Assembly: GCA_034770075.1 (NCBI GenBank)
Contig: JAVJAP010000347.1
Coordinates: 1-64,000, forward strand
Direction of reading: 5' to 3'
Length of the DNA stretch: 64,000 nt
Origin: Aralia elata
Taxonomy: Eukaryota; Streptophyta; Magnoliopsida; Apiales; Araliaceae
Of this stretch, positions 34,943-47,280 are shown one piece after another. How positions within the stretch are numbered: the first letter of the stretch is position 1; each line of letters opens with the position of its first letter. The notes beneath the pieces are model-generated. The model was given only the letters and a program-made list of their open reading frames with translations, was not told the origin of the DNA and did no database searches. The position numbers and the translations under genes were made by a program.

Positions 34943-35166
34943 TAATCCAGCAAGTTGGATTATCCAAACATACCAATCCAGCAACCTGGATTCAAACTAA
35001 CATCCAATCCAGCAACCTGGATTCAAACTTTCTTACAATCCAGCAAGTTGAATTCACTAATTCAGCAAACTTGATTCATTAATTCAGCAAACCATATTCA
35101 CCAATTCAGCAAGCCCGATTCAACAATTCCGCAAGACGAATACTACAATCCAGCAAGCTGGATTCA
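34943..35166 (+). repeat. Hairpin repeat array, nine units
   Basis: Nine units of the form AATCCAGCAAGCTGGATT, spaced 22-32 bases. The best units form a 7-bp stem (AATCCAG/CTGGATT) with a 4-base loop; middle units keep CAGCAA but lose one arm. Confidence 0.85.
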
Positions 35167-35571
35167 AACTGTAATTCCTATTTAAACGTTTTGAATTTCC
35201 AATTCAACTTAAAATGCCACAACCATAATATCTCATCAACATTGAATAATTATATCCTTCAAAAATCTGCATATACCCTATATAAGAATTTTAAGCCATA
35301 AAAACATATTTTCCAAATTTTCAACATCATATAACTAATTTAATCCATTTATTCATAACTAAATCATTTTCATGAAAAATACCAAATCATCACCAAAAAT
35401 ATTTTTTTATGGGATTTGACAGATTATGAATCCCTTATGAACATATATTTTTCTTGGAATTTTTAAAATCCATTTACTATAATTAAATAGTCCAAAATAG
35501 CCAAATCTTGCTATATTTATCATATATTGAAAAGTTACCGGAAAATTCTGAAATTTTCAGGGTATGACCCT

Positions 35572-35572
<1 letters not shown>

Positions 35573-35640
<68 letters not shown>
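35573..35640 (+). repeat. AT/AC compound microsatellite
   Basis: Uninterrupted AT run followed by an AC run with one TA interruption. Confidence 0.95.
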
Positions 35641-38036
35641 TTCCAGTACAAATTTCATAATTTTTTGAATTACCCATAAAGAGTTATTCGGGTATACTCT
35701 TGACAGTAGTCCTTTACCATAATAGCCATAACTTTCATTCTACTTGACCAAAAATTCTCAAATTTTTACAGAACTCACATAACTTCTGATATTATCACTC
35801 CCAAATTTCTTAGAATTTTTAGAGCAAAAAATATTGATGAAACTGTCCCTGGAAGCAGATGGTCAACGAGGTTTTTCACCTTTTTTATTCACTACTCGGG
35901 CTGTTTTGACTAAAACAGTTACCACGGTTTGTAAGCTCAATATTTTTGAGTTCTACCACTTGGGTTTAACATTTAACTTATATATCTAACACCCTTCTTT
36001 GACGGATCACAAAAAGAAGTTATAGATCTCAAGTTATAAGCTTACAAAGTAGAAAATCATTAGGGTTTTCTAACATTTTTTTAAAACGAAGTAGTTTTCT
36101 TTTCTTTTCTTTTCTTTTCAACAAATCAACATCCAAGCTTGTAAGATCTATGCATAATACACTTATTAACATATAGATCAAGAGTTTTTAAGTTTGAAAT
36201 CATAGATCCTTGATTAAAAGTAATCAAAATAAATTACATAACTTAGAGTTAGGGTTTTATACCTTTTATGTGCTATCTTTCTCCTCCTTTCCAAGATGGC
36301 TATGGAGCTTTACCAAAACTCTCTCTCTTCCTCTCCCATAACTCACAGATTACCTCACTCTCACTCTCTCTCTCCTTTCTATTTTGTTTTTCTTTCTAAG
36401 CTTTTGTGGAAAAAGGAAGTAAACTTTTGTTTTTACCAAAAAGAAGGTTACTAGAGTTGGAAAAATTATATACATATAATACCTATATCTATACATAATC
36501 TCCCAACTTATCTTACAATATCTATGCTTTCTCTCTCTTTTATCTCTTGCATTAATAGCAAATCTTGGATAAAAAAATGGTGGCCAAATAATTTGGTGAC
36601 ATATGGCTAGAGTTAGTTACCAAATAAAGTGAAGTAATCATTACATTCACTCCCCCTTTCTCTTCCTCTTCATTGCCGCCCAAATGAGGGCAAAATTGTC
36701 CACTTGTGATTTATTCTACTTGCATTATTAAGCTTACAAATGACTAAAAAGTCCTTCCCTAATTGGATCAAGATTTGGGCCTTTAATAAAATATTTTGGG
36801 CTTCCAAAAATTAATGTTATTATTTGGGCTCTCTAATTAAATTGCTTGGCCATGTAATAACATAGTCCAATGCTCTTATTTTATATTACCCTAATTATTT
36901 AATTAAAATTTCTAGTTCACTCATTTGTAATTTAAATCCTTACTCATGTACATTTAATTTCTTAACCCAATTAGACTTACTTTAATTAGGTTATAAAATT
37001 AATTAGTTAAGATATATAAAATAAATCTCTTAGAGTTAGTATTTATTTTAAATACTATTATTCTCCCATACCATAACCCTTTAGGTTATTTAATTTTTAT
37101 ACCTAATATATAATGATTAGGTTACACTAGTTTCTTTTTATTTTTTTATTATATAATAAACAAATATAAACAATCACATAATATTCATATTCATTTACTC
37201 ACATATTTATACAAAATAATTTAATACATTGAAATAATAAAATAAATCCCTTAGATTAGGTCACTAGTATATAATTAAAATACTAAGACCACTAAATAAA
37301 AATAACCCTTTAGGTTATTTAATTTCAATGCCTAATTTATAATATTAGGCTACCAAACTTTCTTTAATTCTCTTTTATTATTAGAATAATTAACTTACTA
37401 GAAAGTCTACACCAAATAGGCCATAAATTGGACTTTCATTTCAAATTATTTGGGCCACTAGTATTCAAGCATTACTAGACCATCACTTGGGCTACTAGTT
37501 TATTAAATCTTTTGGTAAACATTCCAATTGGGCTAAGTTAGTAAATTTTACATATTAATTATCCAAGTCCATAATCAATTAAATGAGTGGGCTTGGTTAT
37601 TTAACCAATTGGACTAGTCCACTAGTATTTATTTAATACTTGGACTATTAATATAACACTTAAGTTTATTAGCTCCTTATATTTATAATATTTATAAATA
37701 TGTTACATAGCTTTCCTTTCCATTTCTTAGTCACTTAAATTAAATAAATTAACTAACTTATTTATTTCACATAACACATATTCACTCATATTTCCTTACA
37801 AATGGAAATTTATTCAATAAATAAGATATTACAATTAAAATAATATTCTCTCTTTATTAAATAATTCAATGCTAGAATTTATTTTAATATCCTTTATTTA
37901 AAGTATACAATATTTCCGTATACTAAACTAATGATTTCGCTTAGCAATATAAATTGTTTCATAACAATTTATTCATGCGCAATAAATATACATATTTATC
38001 ATCATCATTCCTCTTGTTACAATATATATAGCCATC

Positions 38037-38076
<40 letters not shown>

Positions 38077-38431
38077 CAATACACATTTTCTTTAACCTTA
38101 TAACATCTCTTCATTTGAAAATTTATTTTCTTAATAAATTTTCCGCTTGTATCATTATAAAATTTCTTACACCATTTAATTCACATCAAATTTATAGGTA
38201 TTGTAATACCTTATCCATAATATCCCTTCAATTACATATAAATTCATTTCTAAGGTTTTGAAATTTTATAACCCATATTTTCTCTATTCTCTTTCAAAGA
38301 GTAAACCATATAGGTTTTTCTTAAAAATTTTAAATAAATTCTCAGATTCCCATCTAGGTTTTATTCTTTAACCTTTATTTTATTATTCCTTTATTTTATT
38401 ATTCAAGATTATAAATTTTCGGGTTGTCACA

Positions 38432-38753
38432 ACAAACAAGACTAGGGCAAATTCCAGAACTGACGACAAATCGACACTAGGGCATTCATCGATTATCTGG
38501 GAAGGGACAATGTGCAAGTCGACGCCCATAGCGTAATCCCATCAGCATGCGCCATCATTATCAGAGCTTCCCTCAAATCTTCTCACTTGTCAGACGGTAC
38601 GATCATTTGATCTTTTTCAATCGTAATGTTCTTGGAATACAAAGATCTAATCTAAGGTATAACTCTTTCATCTCTTTATTTGTTTTCTATCTCCATTTAC
38701 GTACATTAGGGATGGTAGATAGTTTAAGTCCAAATAAATCTTACATTAGAGCC
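38432..38753 (+). other. Continuation of Tat-type tail (probable)
   Basis: Starts with the right ACAAA duplication (38432-38436). GACTAGGGCAAATTCCAGAA and GACACTAGGGCATTCATCGA are a loose repeat. No coding sequence and no LTR start is seen. Confidence 0.4.
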
Positions 38754-38810
38754 TAAAAAGAAAAAAAAAAGAAAGAAAAAGAAAAGAAAAGAAAAAGAAA
38801 GAGAAAGAGA
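38754..38810 (+). repeat. 57-base purine-only tract
   Basis: Only A and G between 38754 and 38810 (AAAAAG and GAAAG words). A similar but shorter purine tract lies on the minus strand at 41472-41516 in the Athila-type tail. Confidence 0.9.
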
Positions 38811-39836
38811 TTTTAAAAAGCGAAAATTTTATTTGACTTGTTATAAATTGGATTAATTCTAATAAGCGTTCGTGGAGCAGGAATCACGAGTATGATCAGA
38901 AGATTAGAACTATTCGACCTTTTGATTAGGCGCAAAATCGTAGTTCTAAGTGTTGTTTGGAGCAGAATCGACCTCATATGCGGGTCTGCACTTTGCGTGT
39001 GTCCTGACTCTTAGTTGTGGGGTATAAAGCGATGACGACAATAGTGCAAAGTCAGAAGGTAAATAATGGCCAATCTAATGTCTCGAATCGTGGGCTGGGT
39101 TACTCGAGTAATTAAGCCTAAGGGGTGTCTTTATACTTGGTGCCCTAAACCCATCTGGTTTAAGAGTCACCGACCTAACGCTCGCTATATGGGTAACTTA
39201 GAGCCTAAGAAAATAGGCATTGCAAAAGGGATAGATGTTAGAAGAAGAGACCTGAGCAGATTCGAATCGTGGCTTGGGTTACTCGAGTGACTAAGCCTGA
39301 GGGGTGTTACACCTGGTGCCCTAAAGCCGTCTGGTTTGGGAGTCACGGGCCCAACACTCGCTACATGGGTAACTTAAGCCTAAGAAAACGAATCTTGCGT
39401 TAGGTTAGGTGAAGAATAAATAGAGTAGACCACTATTGTCCAATTTATATAATGACAAATACGCGTAAGTATACGCAGTCAACAAGTAATAAAAGATCTT
39501 CCTGTTGAAAAGTTACCGTTGCTCCATTCTTACTTAGACACTTGTCTTTCAACAATTGATTGACTTTAAATTGCTGCCTGTTTGGATCACCTCAAGTCGT
39601 TTTCTTCAGTACTGTTAGATAGAGGCTTTGTCAACTTGTCCTTATTGCAAAATCATCTGAAGATAACCTCGGAGGGTCGAGTGTTAAGGTTGATGAACTT
39701 GTCTTAACTTACCACTGACTTGACAGATGCCTACACTCTACGATTTTTGGCTTCCTCAGAGTGAAATCGTAAAGTAATTCTACTGCTCTATAAATGAAGG
39801 TGACTCTACGATTTTAACTTTACGATCAGGGGATCT
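38811..39836 (+). other. Athila-like noncoding fragment
   Basis: Includes a 179-bp tandem duplication (39083-39400) homologous to the noncoding tail of the Athila fragment at 13297-13364/20262-20320. Beyond 39420 lies sequence whose reverse complement (ATTACTTGTTGACTGCGTAT) is similar to the Athila LTR end at 56920-56984, then a segment with repeated CTACGAT words that continues past the Athila-type insertion at 55234. Confidence 0.5.
39083..39400 (+). repeat. 179-bp tandem duplication, Athila tail block
   Basis: Copies start at 39083 and 39262 (TCGAATCGTGG), both with TTACTCGAGT, GGTGCCCTAAA, TCTGGTTT and ATGGGTAACTTA. The second is shorter. Confidence 0.85.
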
Positions 39837-39841
39837 GTCTT
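39837..39841 (+). repeat. Target-site duplication GTCTT, left copy
   Basis: GTCTT before the LTR start TGGTATGCTG; repeated at 55229-55233. Confidence 0.8.
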
Positions 39842-41102
39842 TGGTATGCTGTCGCAGGTAACTAAAAATAAAACCTTAGTGCAAATGATATTTATGTAGT
39901 AGTGTAAGTAAAAGTCGATCCCACAGAAAGTGATTAGTCTAATTTATGCTTTGTTTACCAAAAAGGGGGTTTTGAATATTATTAATCAAAGTAAACTAAT
40001 ACGTAAATAACGCAAAATAATCTAACGAAATTAATCAGGAAAACGAGTCTTGGATTAAGTTAACTTCCACCTTCAGAAACTTACACTGATCATTGATACA
40101 AGCATAAACAATTAATACTTTGAATATTCATCGTTGGAATTACTTTCGTTCCTTTCCTTAATTATAGTTAGATAGAAACAAGCAATCTAAATAACTCTAA
40201 CTACTAAACCACTTTAAACAATTGCTAAAAGTTTAATCTAGTAGTAGCTTTAAGAATTAGAAAGGCCGGTGAAACTAAACAACACAAGCACAAGCGGTTG
40301 CATTAATTTAGTTGAGTATTCTTCCTAAGATATAATAATCTTCTGATTTACAATTAATTATTAACCTTAGTTTCTTCACAAATTAGAGTGACCAAACAAT
40401 TACAGATTTGATTTCTAATTTAGCAATAGATTTAAACTAGTATGCATCCTAGCAATTAAACGAATCAATCTTAGAATTTAAACGCAGAAGAATAATCAAT
40501 ACTCAAAATAATATTAATCGAACTATTAAAACCATTTAGATCTCACAGTGTAATAATCTAAGGCTTCTGTCTCCTTAATCCAAGAATAAAAATTTAACTA
40601 CACATAGCCATGAAATCACCAAATAATAATAGAGTAGAAAGTTATAAAACAAGGATCTCCCTCTCTAATGTCTAATAACACGTATTTATAATTTACATAG
40701 GAAAAGCCTAACTTAGGAAGAAAAACAATCCAATTTGAAATCAAACAACATAGTCAAAACACATAGAAAACTGGCTGATCCGCGACCCTAGTAAAACCCC
40801 TAGCGCCGCAGCTCTTAAATCCACCGTCGCGGCCCTCTAGTCCACCGCCGCATCTCTCTTCCTTTAGCGTCACGGCTTTCAAGTCTCTGTTAGCCAACAC
40901 GATCATAATTATAGTTTTTCCCCTCCTTTCACTTAAAGTACAAATAATGCTCCATTTAACCTCCAAATTATCTCCAAAGTTACGAACTCCTTCAATTGCA
41001 CCTTAAATCAAAATATAAAAATAATGAGTGTATTTAGGCACAAAATAAAGACAAAAGATCAAGTATTAAGGGATAAATATATAACAAACTCCATACTCGT
41101 CA
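39842..41102 (-). repeat. Athila-type 3' LTR (left copy)
   Basis: On the minus strand it starts TGACGAGTATGGAG and ends near GCATACCA. Purine tract AGTGTGGAGGAATT lies before its start (41103-41118). Contains GC-rich repeats (40801-40876) about 110 bp upstream of a minus-strand TATA box (40683-40690). Confidence 0.85.
40683..40690 (-). promoter_or_regulatory. TATA box in Athila-type LTR
   Basis: Minus-strand TATAAATA. The other LTR reads TACAAATA at the same place (about 54810), so the site is lost there. Confidence 0.5.
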
Positions 41103-41118
41103 AATTCCTCCACACTTA
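41103..41118 (-). other. Polypurine tract before Athila-type 3' LTR
   Basis: Minus strand AAGTGTGGAGGAATT after CCGAGGATGTGCAAAGG, the standard Athila context. Confidence 0.75.
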
Positions 41119-41471
41119 ACCTTTGCACATCCTCGGACAAAACAAAAATAAACAAAACACAAAAAATTCAACTAAACAAACTAACAAACTTGACAACCTT
41201 GAGCCACAAATTAATATGAACTTCAATATTAACCTCAAAGATTCAAAACAATAGCCCTTGAAAAATTTCAAAACAATGTATCATCTAAAATTCGGACCTA
41301 TTTATCAATCCTACTTTACTCTTTACCCTTTGTGTGTGTGTGTGAATCCACCTGTACCAACCCAATCAAAACTCAGATAAACTTAATATTAAAGGAAAAA
41401 GATGAACTCAAGCACTTATTTTCACACCATTCTCAGTTAACACAAGCAAATAACACTAGAGGATCAAAAAG

Positions 41472-41516
41472 CTTTTTTTTTTCTCTTCTTCTTTTTTTTT
41501 CTTTCTTTCTTTCTTC
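41472..41516 (-). repeat. Purine-only tract (minus strand)
   Basis: Pyrimidine-only on the plus strand for 45 bases. Located in the element's 3' tail, just past the conserved GATGGAGC motifs. Confidence 0.9.
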
Positions 41517-41520
41517 GGTA

Positions 41521-41615
41521 AGTGCATTTTATGCTCTATCTTACCAGCGACTGCGTTTTACCCTCCATCTCGCATGTCACGTGTTTATGAGTGAGTGCGT
41601 TTTACGCTCCATCTC
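41521..41615 (-). repeat. Three copies of the conserved Athila noncoding motif
   Basis: On the minus strand the best copy (41593-41615) reads GATGGAGCGTAAAACGCAC; the others lie at 41549-41572 and 41521-41541. One copy is present in the other Athila fragment at 20348-20370. Confidence 0.8.
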
Positions 41616-42009
41616 AACCTACCACATGAATCTCTTTTTCTTTATTTCCTTTTTTTTCAAACTTGCAAAATTTGCCTAAATCATTTCCCTCTCGTAAATA
41701 AGACCTCATATTTACTTCAAGTTATGATCAAACAAGCAATAAAGTTCCAAAATTTTTCCTCTAAACATTCAATCAAATAAATTCCTTCCAAGTTAAAACT
41801 AGGTCGACCAAATGGACATGTGCTCAAGTATGAAGGGTCTCAAGTAAAGTAGTAATCAACAAAGAAAACCAAATTCAGATTATACAATGCCTATCAACCT
41901 TCCAAGAAGTTATCAAAAAGAAATCAAAATTTTATCATTGGTCAAAAATTAAAATCCAAATCAACTTATTGCTCAAGTGACACATCCTAAAAACTACCCT
42001 ATTTTTGTA

Positions 42010-42014
42010 GGAAA
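42010..42014 (+). repeat. Target-site duplication GGAAA, left copy
   Basis: GGAAA before TGTTAGG; repeated at 51063-51067. Confidence 0.9.
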
Positions 42015-43815
42015 TGTTAGGTTTGTATAACGCGAACATGCAATCAAATTACATAGATAAAGCGGAAGCGCAATAAAATCATATTTTAAAATTTTATACA
42101 AACCATCACCATGATCTTTCTTTATGCACAATTATTAATTAAACGAAAGAGATGGAGAATAAGAATTATACCCTTGTAGAATTCTAGCTTCCTCAGGTAC
42201 AAGTTCACCTCTAATTCCTTTGTGTTCTCCTTGAATTGTTCCGATTAAATTCTTTCATTTGATCAACGTTAGCCACCCAAGTGTTTGGCCTCTAAAGGTG
42301 ATCCACCAATGAATAATACTTGTTCAAGAAGATGGGTGTTGCCAAAACCCTAGTTTCTATATCTATTTTAATTGTAAGTACTCTCCACAATTCTTATGCA
42401 AGAGTGTGTAACCCTAATCTATGATAAAACTTCTCTTCTTTATAGATGTAGGAAAACTCTTCCCTAAACTATTTAGGATTAAGGTTTCTATTCTAATTAA
42501 ACTCCTTTAATTAAATTAAACTCCTAATCTTATTAGGAATTCATGAGAGAGTACTTCTATTAATTAATTCCCAATCCCTATTAGGAATTAAATAATAGTA
42601 ATAATAGTAATAATAATAATAAGATTCCTCTTATTAATTTATATTTAATATTTTCAAAATATTAAATAATAAATATTAAGCTATTTAATTTATTCTATCT
42701 CTATAGCTTAAATTAAATACACTTAACTTATTATTACAATTATGTCATTTACTTCTTAAACAAATATTTTTCTTTTGCGATGTGACCCTTTAGGTTCTCC
42801 ATATTAAACCGGTTGTGAATAAATCAATTAGAACAATTATAATCTTATTTAAATAAATAAATTAAACTATTTAATTCATTTAAATAAATAACATTTATTC
42901 TACAATAAGGGTAAACTCCCTTAGCGATCAACGACTTTCCAGATAATATTGATTTCAACATTAATCACAAAAGAACCTTTCTGTGAATAATTACCGTACA
43001 ATTCAATCCTTCTACCATACAATGTCCCAATTAAATATTATACATGGAATTACTATCAAGTCTTATTTTATTTGATTATATGTATTTCGATTTTTAAATG
43101 CACAACTCTAAATAATGTAAATTAGAAACTCCTTTCTAATTTCATTCTGCATTGGCCAAGAACTACTGAGTTGTCATTTATCGAATCACATTGGACATTC
43201 ACATCTTTTACTTGATGTGGTAGATTCTTTGTTGATCATTCACCTATCTCCATGTACAACTTATTATACTCAATCATACCCTTTGATATACCCTAAAGGT
43301 CTTAAGGGACATGTCAAAGTATAACTCATCATACACAAGATACTATGATGATCTCAAGTCCAAGGATCACTTGTACTACTATTACTAGAGGAATTCCTAT
43401 TGACAGACGAGTAAAACTCCATTAGGTATTCCTTAGCGAGCCACGTTCAGTGAACTTATTCTCCAATAAGTACCTACATACTTGCTTTAGTGTCTCCACA
43501 CAAATGATTATGAGATCAATCATCCTCTTCCTAAGAGCAAGCAACGTGTGTACTAATCTATCCGGATTCACTAATCCCCTTTTTTGTAATCCAACGATTA
43601 GGAACGATTTTAGTTTGTGAGCTATCTAGAATTTAGATCTCATTAGCATGATCACCATCATGATTCTAAAAGCATTGCTCAAAACTATGGGTTTATCACA
43701 TTTAATATAACAACACAATGTAGATAAAGTAAAATGTCTTTAATAACCGAATAAGATTACAAAGTATATGCTACATCATATCAAATATGATTGGCTTGTG
43801 TGCATACTACTTTCA
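42015..43815 (-). repeat. Copia 3' LTR (1801 bp)
   Basis: Minus strand starts TGAAAGTAGTATGC and ends AACCTAACA. A CTATAAA box lies at 42439-42445 on the minus strand. Confidence 0.95.
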
Positions 43816-43828
43816 ATCTCCCACTTGG
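43816..43828 (-). other. Copia polypurine tract
   Basis: Minus strand CCAAGTGGGAGAT directly before the LTR start. Confidence 0.85.
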
Positions 43829-43839
43829 ACTAAAGCTAA

Positions 43840-46460
43840 TCGCCATGGTATCTAATACCCTTCTTCTCTAAGTGACGATCATCCTACTGTTGGATAAAAC
43901 TTCAGTAAATGGATATGCAATGTTGTTCTTGAGAGTCCACTATCTCTATAGTGACTTCTCCTCTTTCAATGATTCCTCTAATCAAATGAAAGTGCCGCAA
44001 CACATGTTTGAATCCAAGATGAGACTTAGGAACTATTCCTATTTCTGTATTGAACTTTTCATCCAAACAATCAACTTACAGCTTCATTTACAGCCATATA
44101 CGTTGTCTTTGTCACTAAACCAACAACTCTTTGCTGTTTGGAACTTTTCCAATTTACTGCACCACCATTCAAGGTAACGATTTACCCTAAAGTGGATTTG
44201 TTATCGTCTTGGTCAGTCTGAAAAATTTGAGTCTGTTTAACCCTCTAGTTTTAATCCAGACCTATCCTGAATCAAGATCACATTTTCAATACCAGTTAAG
44301 TACTTAAAGATGTCTATCACTGTCTTACAGTGATCTTCTCCAGAATATGACTGATCAACATCAAGCCTTGCATACATGATAATAACTCATGCGATCTCTC
44401 TTTAAATTGGAGACAATTTTAGAGAGATACACTCCATGGCTCATCATCATGAGACCTCTCTTGGAGTTTGCCATGCTAAACGCCTTTAGCATCGAATGAA
44501 TATACATTCCTTGGGTTAACCCGAGCATCCTTTTAAATCTATCTATATAAATTTATATCCCCAATTTATAGGATGTTCCACCCAAGTTAATCATGGAGGA
44601 ATGTTTAGACAATTTTATCTTTACTGATTATAACATTGGTGTGTCATTCCTTATCAGTAGTATATCAACAAATAATACTAGGAATGTCACAACACTCCCA
44701 CTGACCCTTTTTGTACTCACTAGGTTCAATCTCATTTTTTGATAAAATCAAACTCTTTTGATTATCTCATCAAAACAAATGTTCCATCTTTGAAAAGCTT
44801 GCTTCAATCTAAAAATGGATCATTGTAGCTTACATACACGATTTGCTTCAACCTTTGAAACAAATTCCTCTAGCTGTATCATACATATATTCTCCTCAAG
44901 TCTTCATTGAGGAAGGATGTCTTCGCATTCATTTGCCAGATTTCGTAATAATAAGCTGCAATCGCAAGTAAAATCCAAATGGACTTGAGCATTACCCGGT
45001 AATAAGGTTTTATCACAGTCAACTCATTGACTTGATTTGAAAACTTTTAAACAGGTATGGTCTTATAGGTCTCCACCTTGCCATTTGCCCTAGTCTTTCT
45101 CTTTAAAGACCCATTTACACCTTCTAGGCACTTTGCCTTTCGGTGGAGTAACCAGAGTCTATACTTGGTTCTCATACATGGAGTCCACTTCGGATTTCAT
45201 GGCTTCTAACCATTTCTCTAAGTCTTTACTACTCATATCCTCATTGTATATAACTGGATCATCATCCTCTATGATGCGTACTTCATCATCATCCTCTATG
45301 ATGAATCCATACCTTCTAGGTATATTCGGTACTCTTCCAGATTTACGATTCGATTGCGGTACAATAGGTCTATCTGCAGGTCCCTCGGTTTGACTTAAAG
45401 TGATTTGTGGTTCCTGAACTTCTTCAAGATCTATTACCCTCCCACTAGCTCCTTCAATGATAAACATTTTTATCCAAGAAGGCAACGTGTAGGATTATAA
45501 TAATAATACCCTAAACTTTCTTTAGGATATCCCATAAACCTGCACTTATCAGATTTTGTCCTAAGCTTATCCTTTTGAAACCTTTTCACATAAGCTGGAC
45601 AACCCCTTATCTTAACATACTTAAGACTAGGAATCCTCCCTATCCATAACTTTTATGGAGTCTTGGGGCCGAATTTTGAGGTTACCTTATTTTGTAGATA
45701 TGTAGTCGTTTCTAGGGCATAACCCCAGATGGATACTAGAATGTCGGTAAAAATCATTATGGACCGCACCATGTCCAACAAGGTACGATTTCTCTTTTTA
45801 GATACACCAATCAATTATTGCGTATCATGAAGCATCCATTATGAGAAAATACCATTTTTGAGATGATCTAGAAACTCATTATACAAGTATTCCTTCCTCG
45901 ATTTGATCAAAGAATCTTAATACTTTGTCAATTTGTTTCACTTCTGAATTCTTTGAACCTTTCAAATGATTCATACTTGTATTTCATCAAATAGACATAT
46001 TCAACTATTTGAATGATTATCTCCTTTTTCTTTTACTAGTTTGTTCAATTTGCAAAATTATTTTCATGTAAGTCAAGTATACAAAGTCCATCAAGTAATC
46101 TTCCAGTTTCTAACAAAACATTATCATTATAAATACAAGAACAATTGTTCTTAAATATAATACCAGAACCTTTCTTGTCTGACAACGAAAGTAATAATGT
46201 TTCTAAAGAGAACTGGAACATAATAACAACTTATTAACTTAATAGATTTGCCCGTAGGCACAGCTAAACTATAAGTTCCTACGGCTAATGTAGCAACCAT
46301 TGCTGCATTCTCCACACGTAAGATTACTTACTCTTTGTTTAGCTCTCTACTTCTGCTTAGTCTCTACATTGGATTGCATACGTGAGAACTATAGCCGGTA
46401 TCCAATACCCAAGTAGAACCTTGACTTACGGAAAGATTTATTTCAATCATGAACAAACTT
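43840..46460 (-). pseudogene. Copia pol (protease, integrase, RT, RNase H), fragmented
   Basis: Read on the minus strand in several frames. Protease: WVLDTGYSSHVCNPM near 46410-46370 with DTG intact. Integrase C-terminal part at about 45800-45430: GYALETATYLLNKVPSKS, PYELWIGRIPSLKYVKIWGC, FMGYPKES. Linker to RT: the open stretch 45485-45159 with KSGRVPNIPRRYGF and WLEAMKSEVDSMYENQV. RT: pieces between 45160 and 44350, including QMNAKTSFLNEDL, LFVDILLIGND and QGMYIHSML. RNase H: pieces to about 43860. Many stops and indels; the integrase core is poorly preserved. Confidence 0.75.
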
Positions 46461-46699
46461 GTATCTATAACCGAAGCTTCACTAAGCTTCTTCTGATTAG
46501 CCTCTGCAAGATGATCCGTACAGTTTCCTTTCTAGGGTCCAGGCTTATTGTAGTGGAAGCAAACTCCTTTATTATCCGCATCAGTTTTGTTTCTTATTGT
46601 CCTTTACTTTTTCCTTTCCTTATACCTTCTTTGAATTGTTCTTCTTTCTGAAGATCCTTTGGCCCTCTTCCGCTTCCTGGAAGAATCATCTACCAGTAA

Positions 46700-47280
46700 G
46701 ACTTGGTCTTTCTTAATTGGAAAGTGACTCTTTACAGTTTTCAACATGTTTAAGTAACTCAGGTAGGCTGACATATAACTTGTTCATGTAAAAATTCACA
46801 ACAAATTGTGAGAAAGAATCCATAAGTGATTGCAAGATCAAATATTGGATCAACTCTCCATCCATGACAAAACCCTGTTGTCCTAATTGTTCAATTGAAT
46901 TGATCATTTTAAGGATATGTGTTTGTACTGTAGTGCCATTGGTCATTCTAGATCGGAAGATCTCCTTAGATATCTTATATCTAGTAGTCCTACTTTTCAT
47001 ACAGTAGGAGCATCCATAGTTTCATGCTGACGCTGAAGCTCGTTACTAATGGATGCGAGCATGATGCATTGAGCCAACTGTGCATCATCTTGCCATTTTC
47101 TAAAAGTAGCAATCTCTTCCTCAGAGGCATTGTCTGCAACCATTACCGAGATAGACATATTAAGGACATAAGATAGCTTTTCAGCTTTGAAAACTATTCT
47201 CAGACTCTTTAACTAGTTCGTGTTATTTGGTCCAGTTAATTAACATCTAATATGCTCCACAATGATAGTAAATTAGACAT
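46700..47280 (-). pseudogene. Copia gag, fragmented
   Basis: Starts at ATG 47280 (minus) with MSNLLSLWSILDVN, then in other frames EEEIATFRKWQDDAQLAQCI, LASISNELQRQHETMDA and, in the open stretch 47000-46713, ILKMINSIEQLGQQGFVMDG and YLILQSLMDSFSQFVVNFYM. This is the UBN2-type Copia gag. A zinc knuckle is not clearly visible. Several stops and frame changes. Confidence 0.75.

Larger units (their letters stand above)
33737..38431 (-). repeat. Solo LTR of a Tekay/Del-like chromovirus (4.7 kb)
   Basis: On the plus strand it starts TGTAACGCCCC and ends GGGTTGTCACA, so on the minus strand it reads TGTGACAACCCG ... GGGGCGTTACA, the usual chromovirus LTR ends. ACAAA flanks both sides. No gag, pol, primer-binding site or purine tract is inside, so it is a solo LTR, though 4.7 kb is very long. 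It contains hairpin repeats (34387-34460 and 34943-35166), AT and AC microsatellites (35573-35640), a TTTTC run (36090-36118) and an AT run (38039-38072). Confidence 0.75.

Noticed and set aside
34943..35166. CRISPR-like array
   Set aside because: Units are short, diverged and hairpin-forming with irregular spacers in a plant LTR; no cas genes. It is a retroelement repeat.
40754..40966. Minus-strand frame with Gly/Arg-rich residues, also at 54885-55127
   Set aside because: Lies in both Athila-type LTRs and reads the GC-rich repeats; not conserved as protein between the two copies beyond LTR identity.
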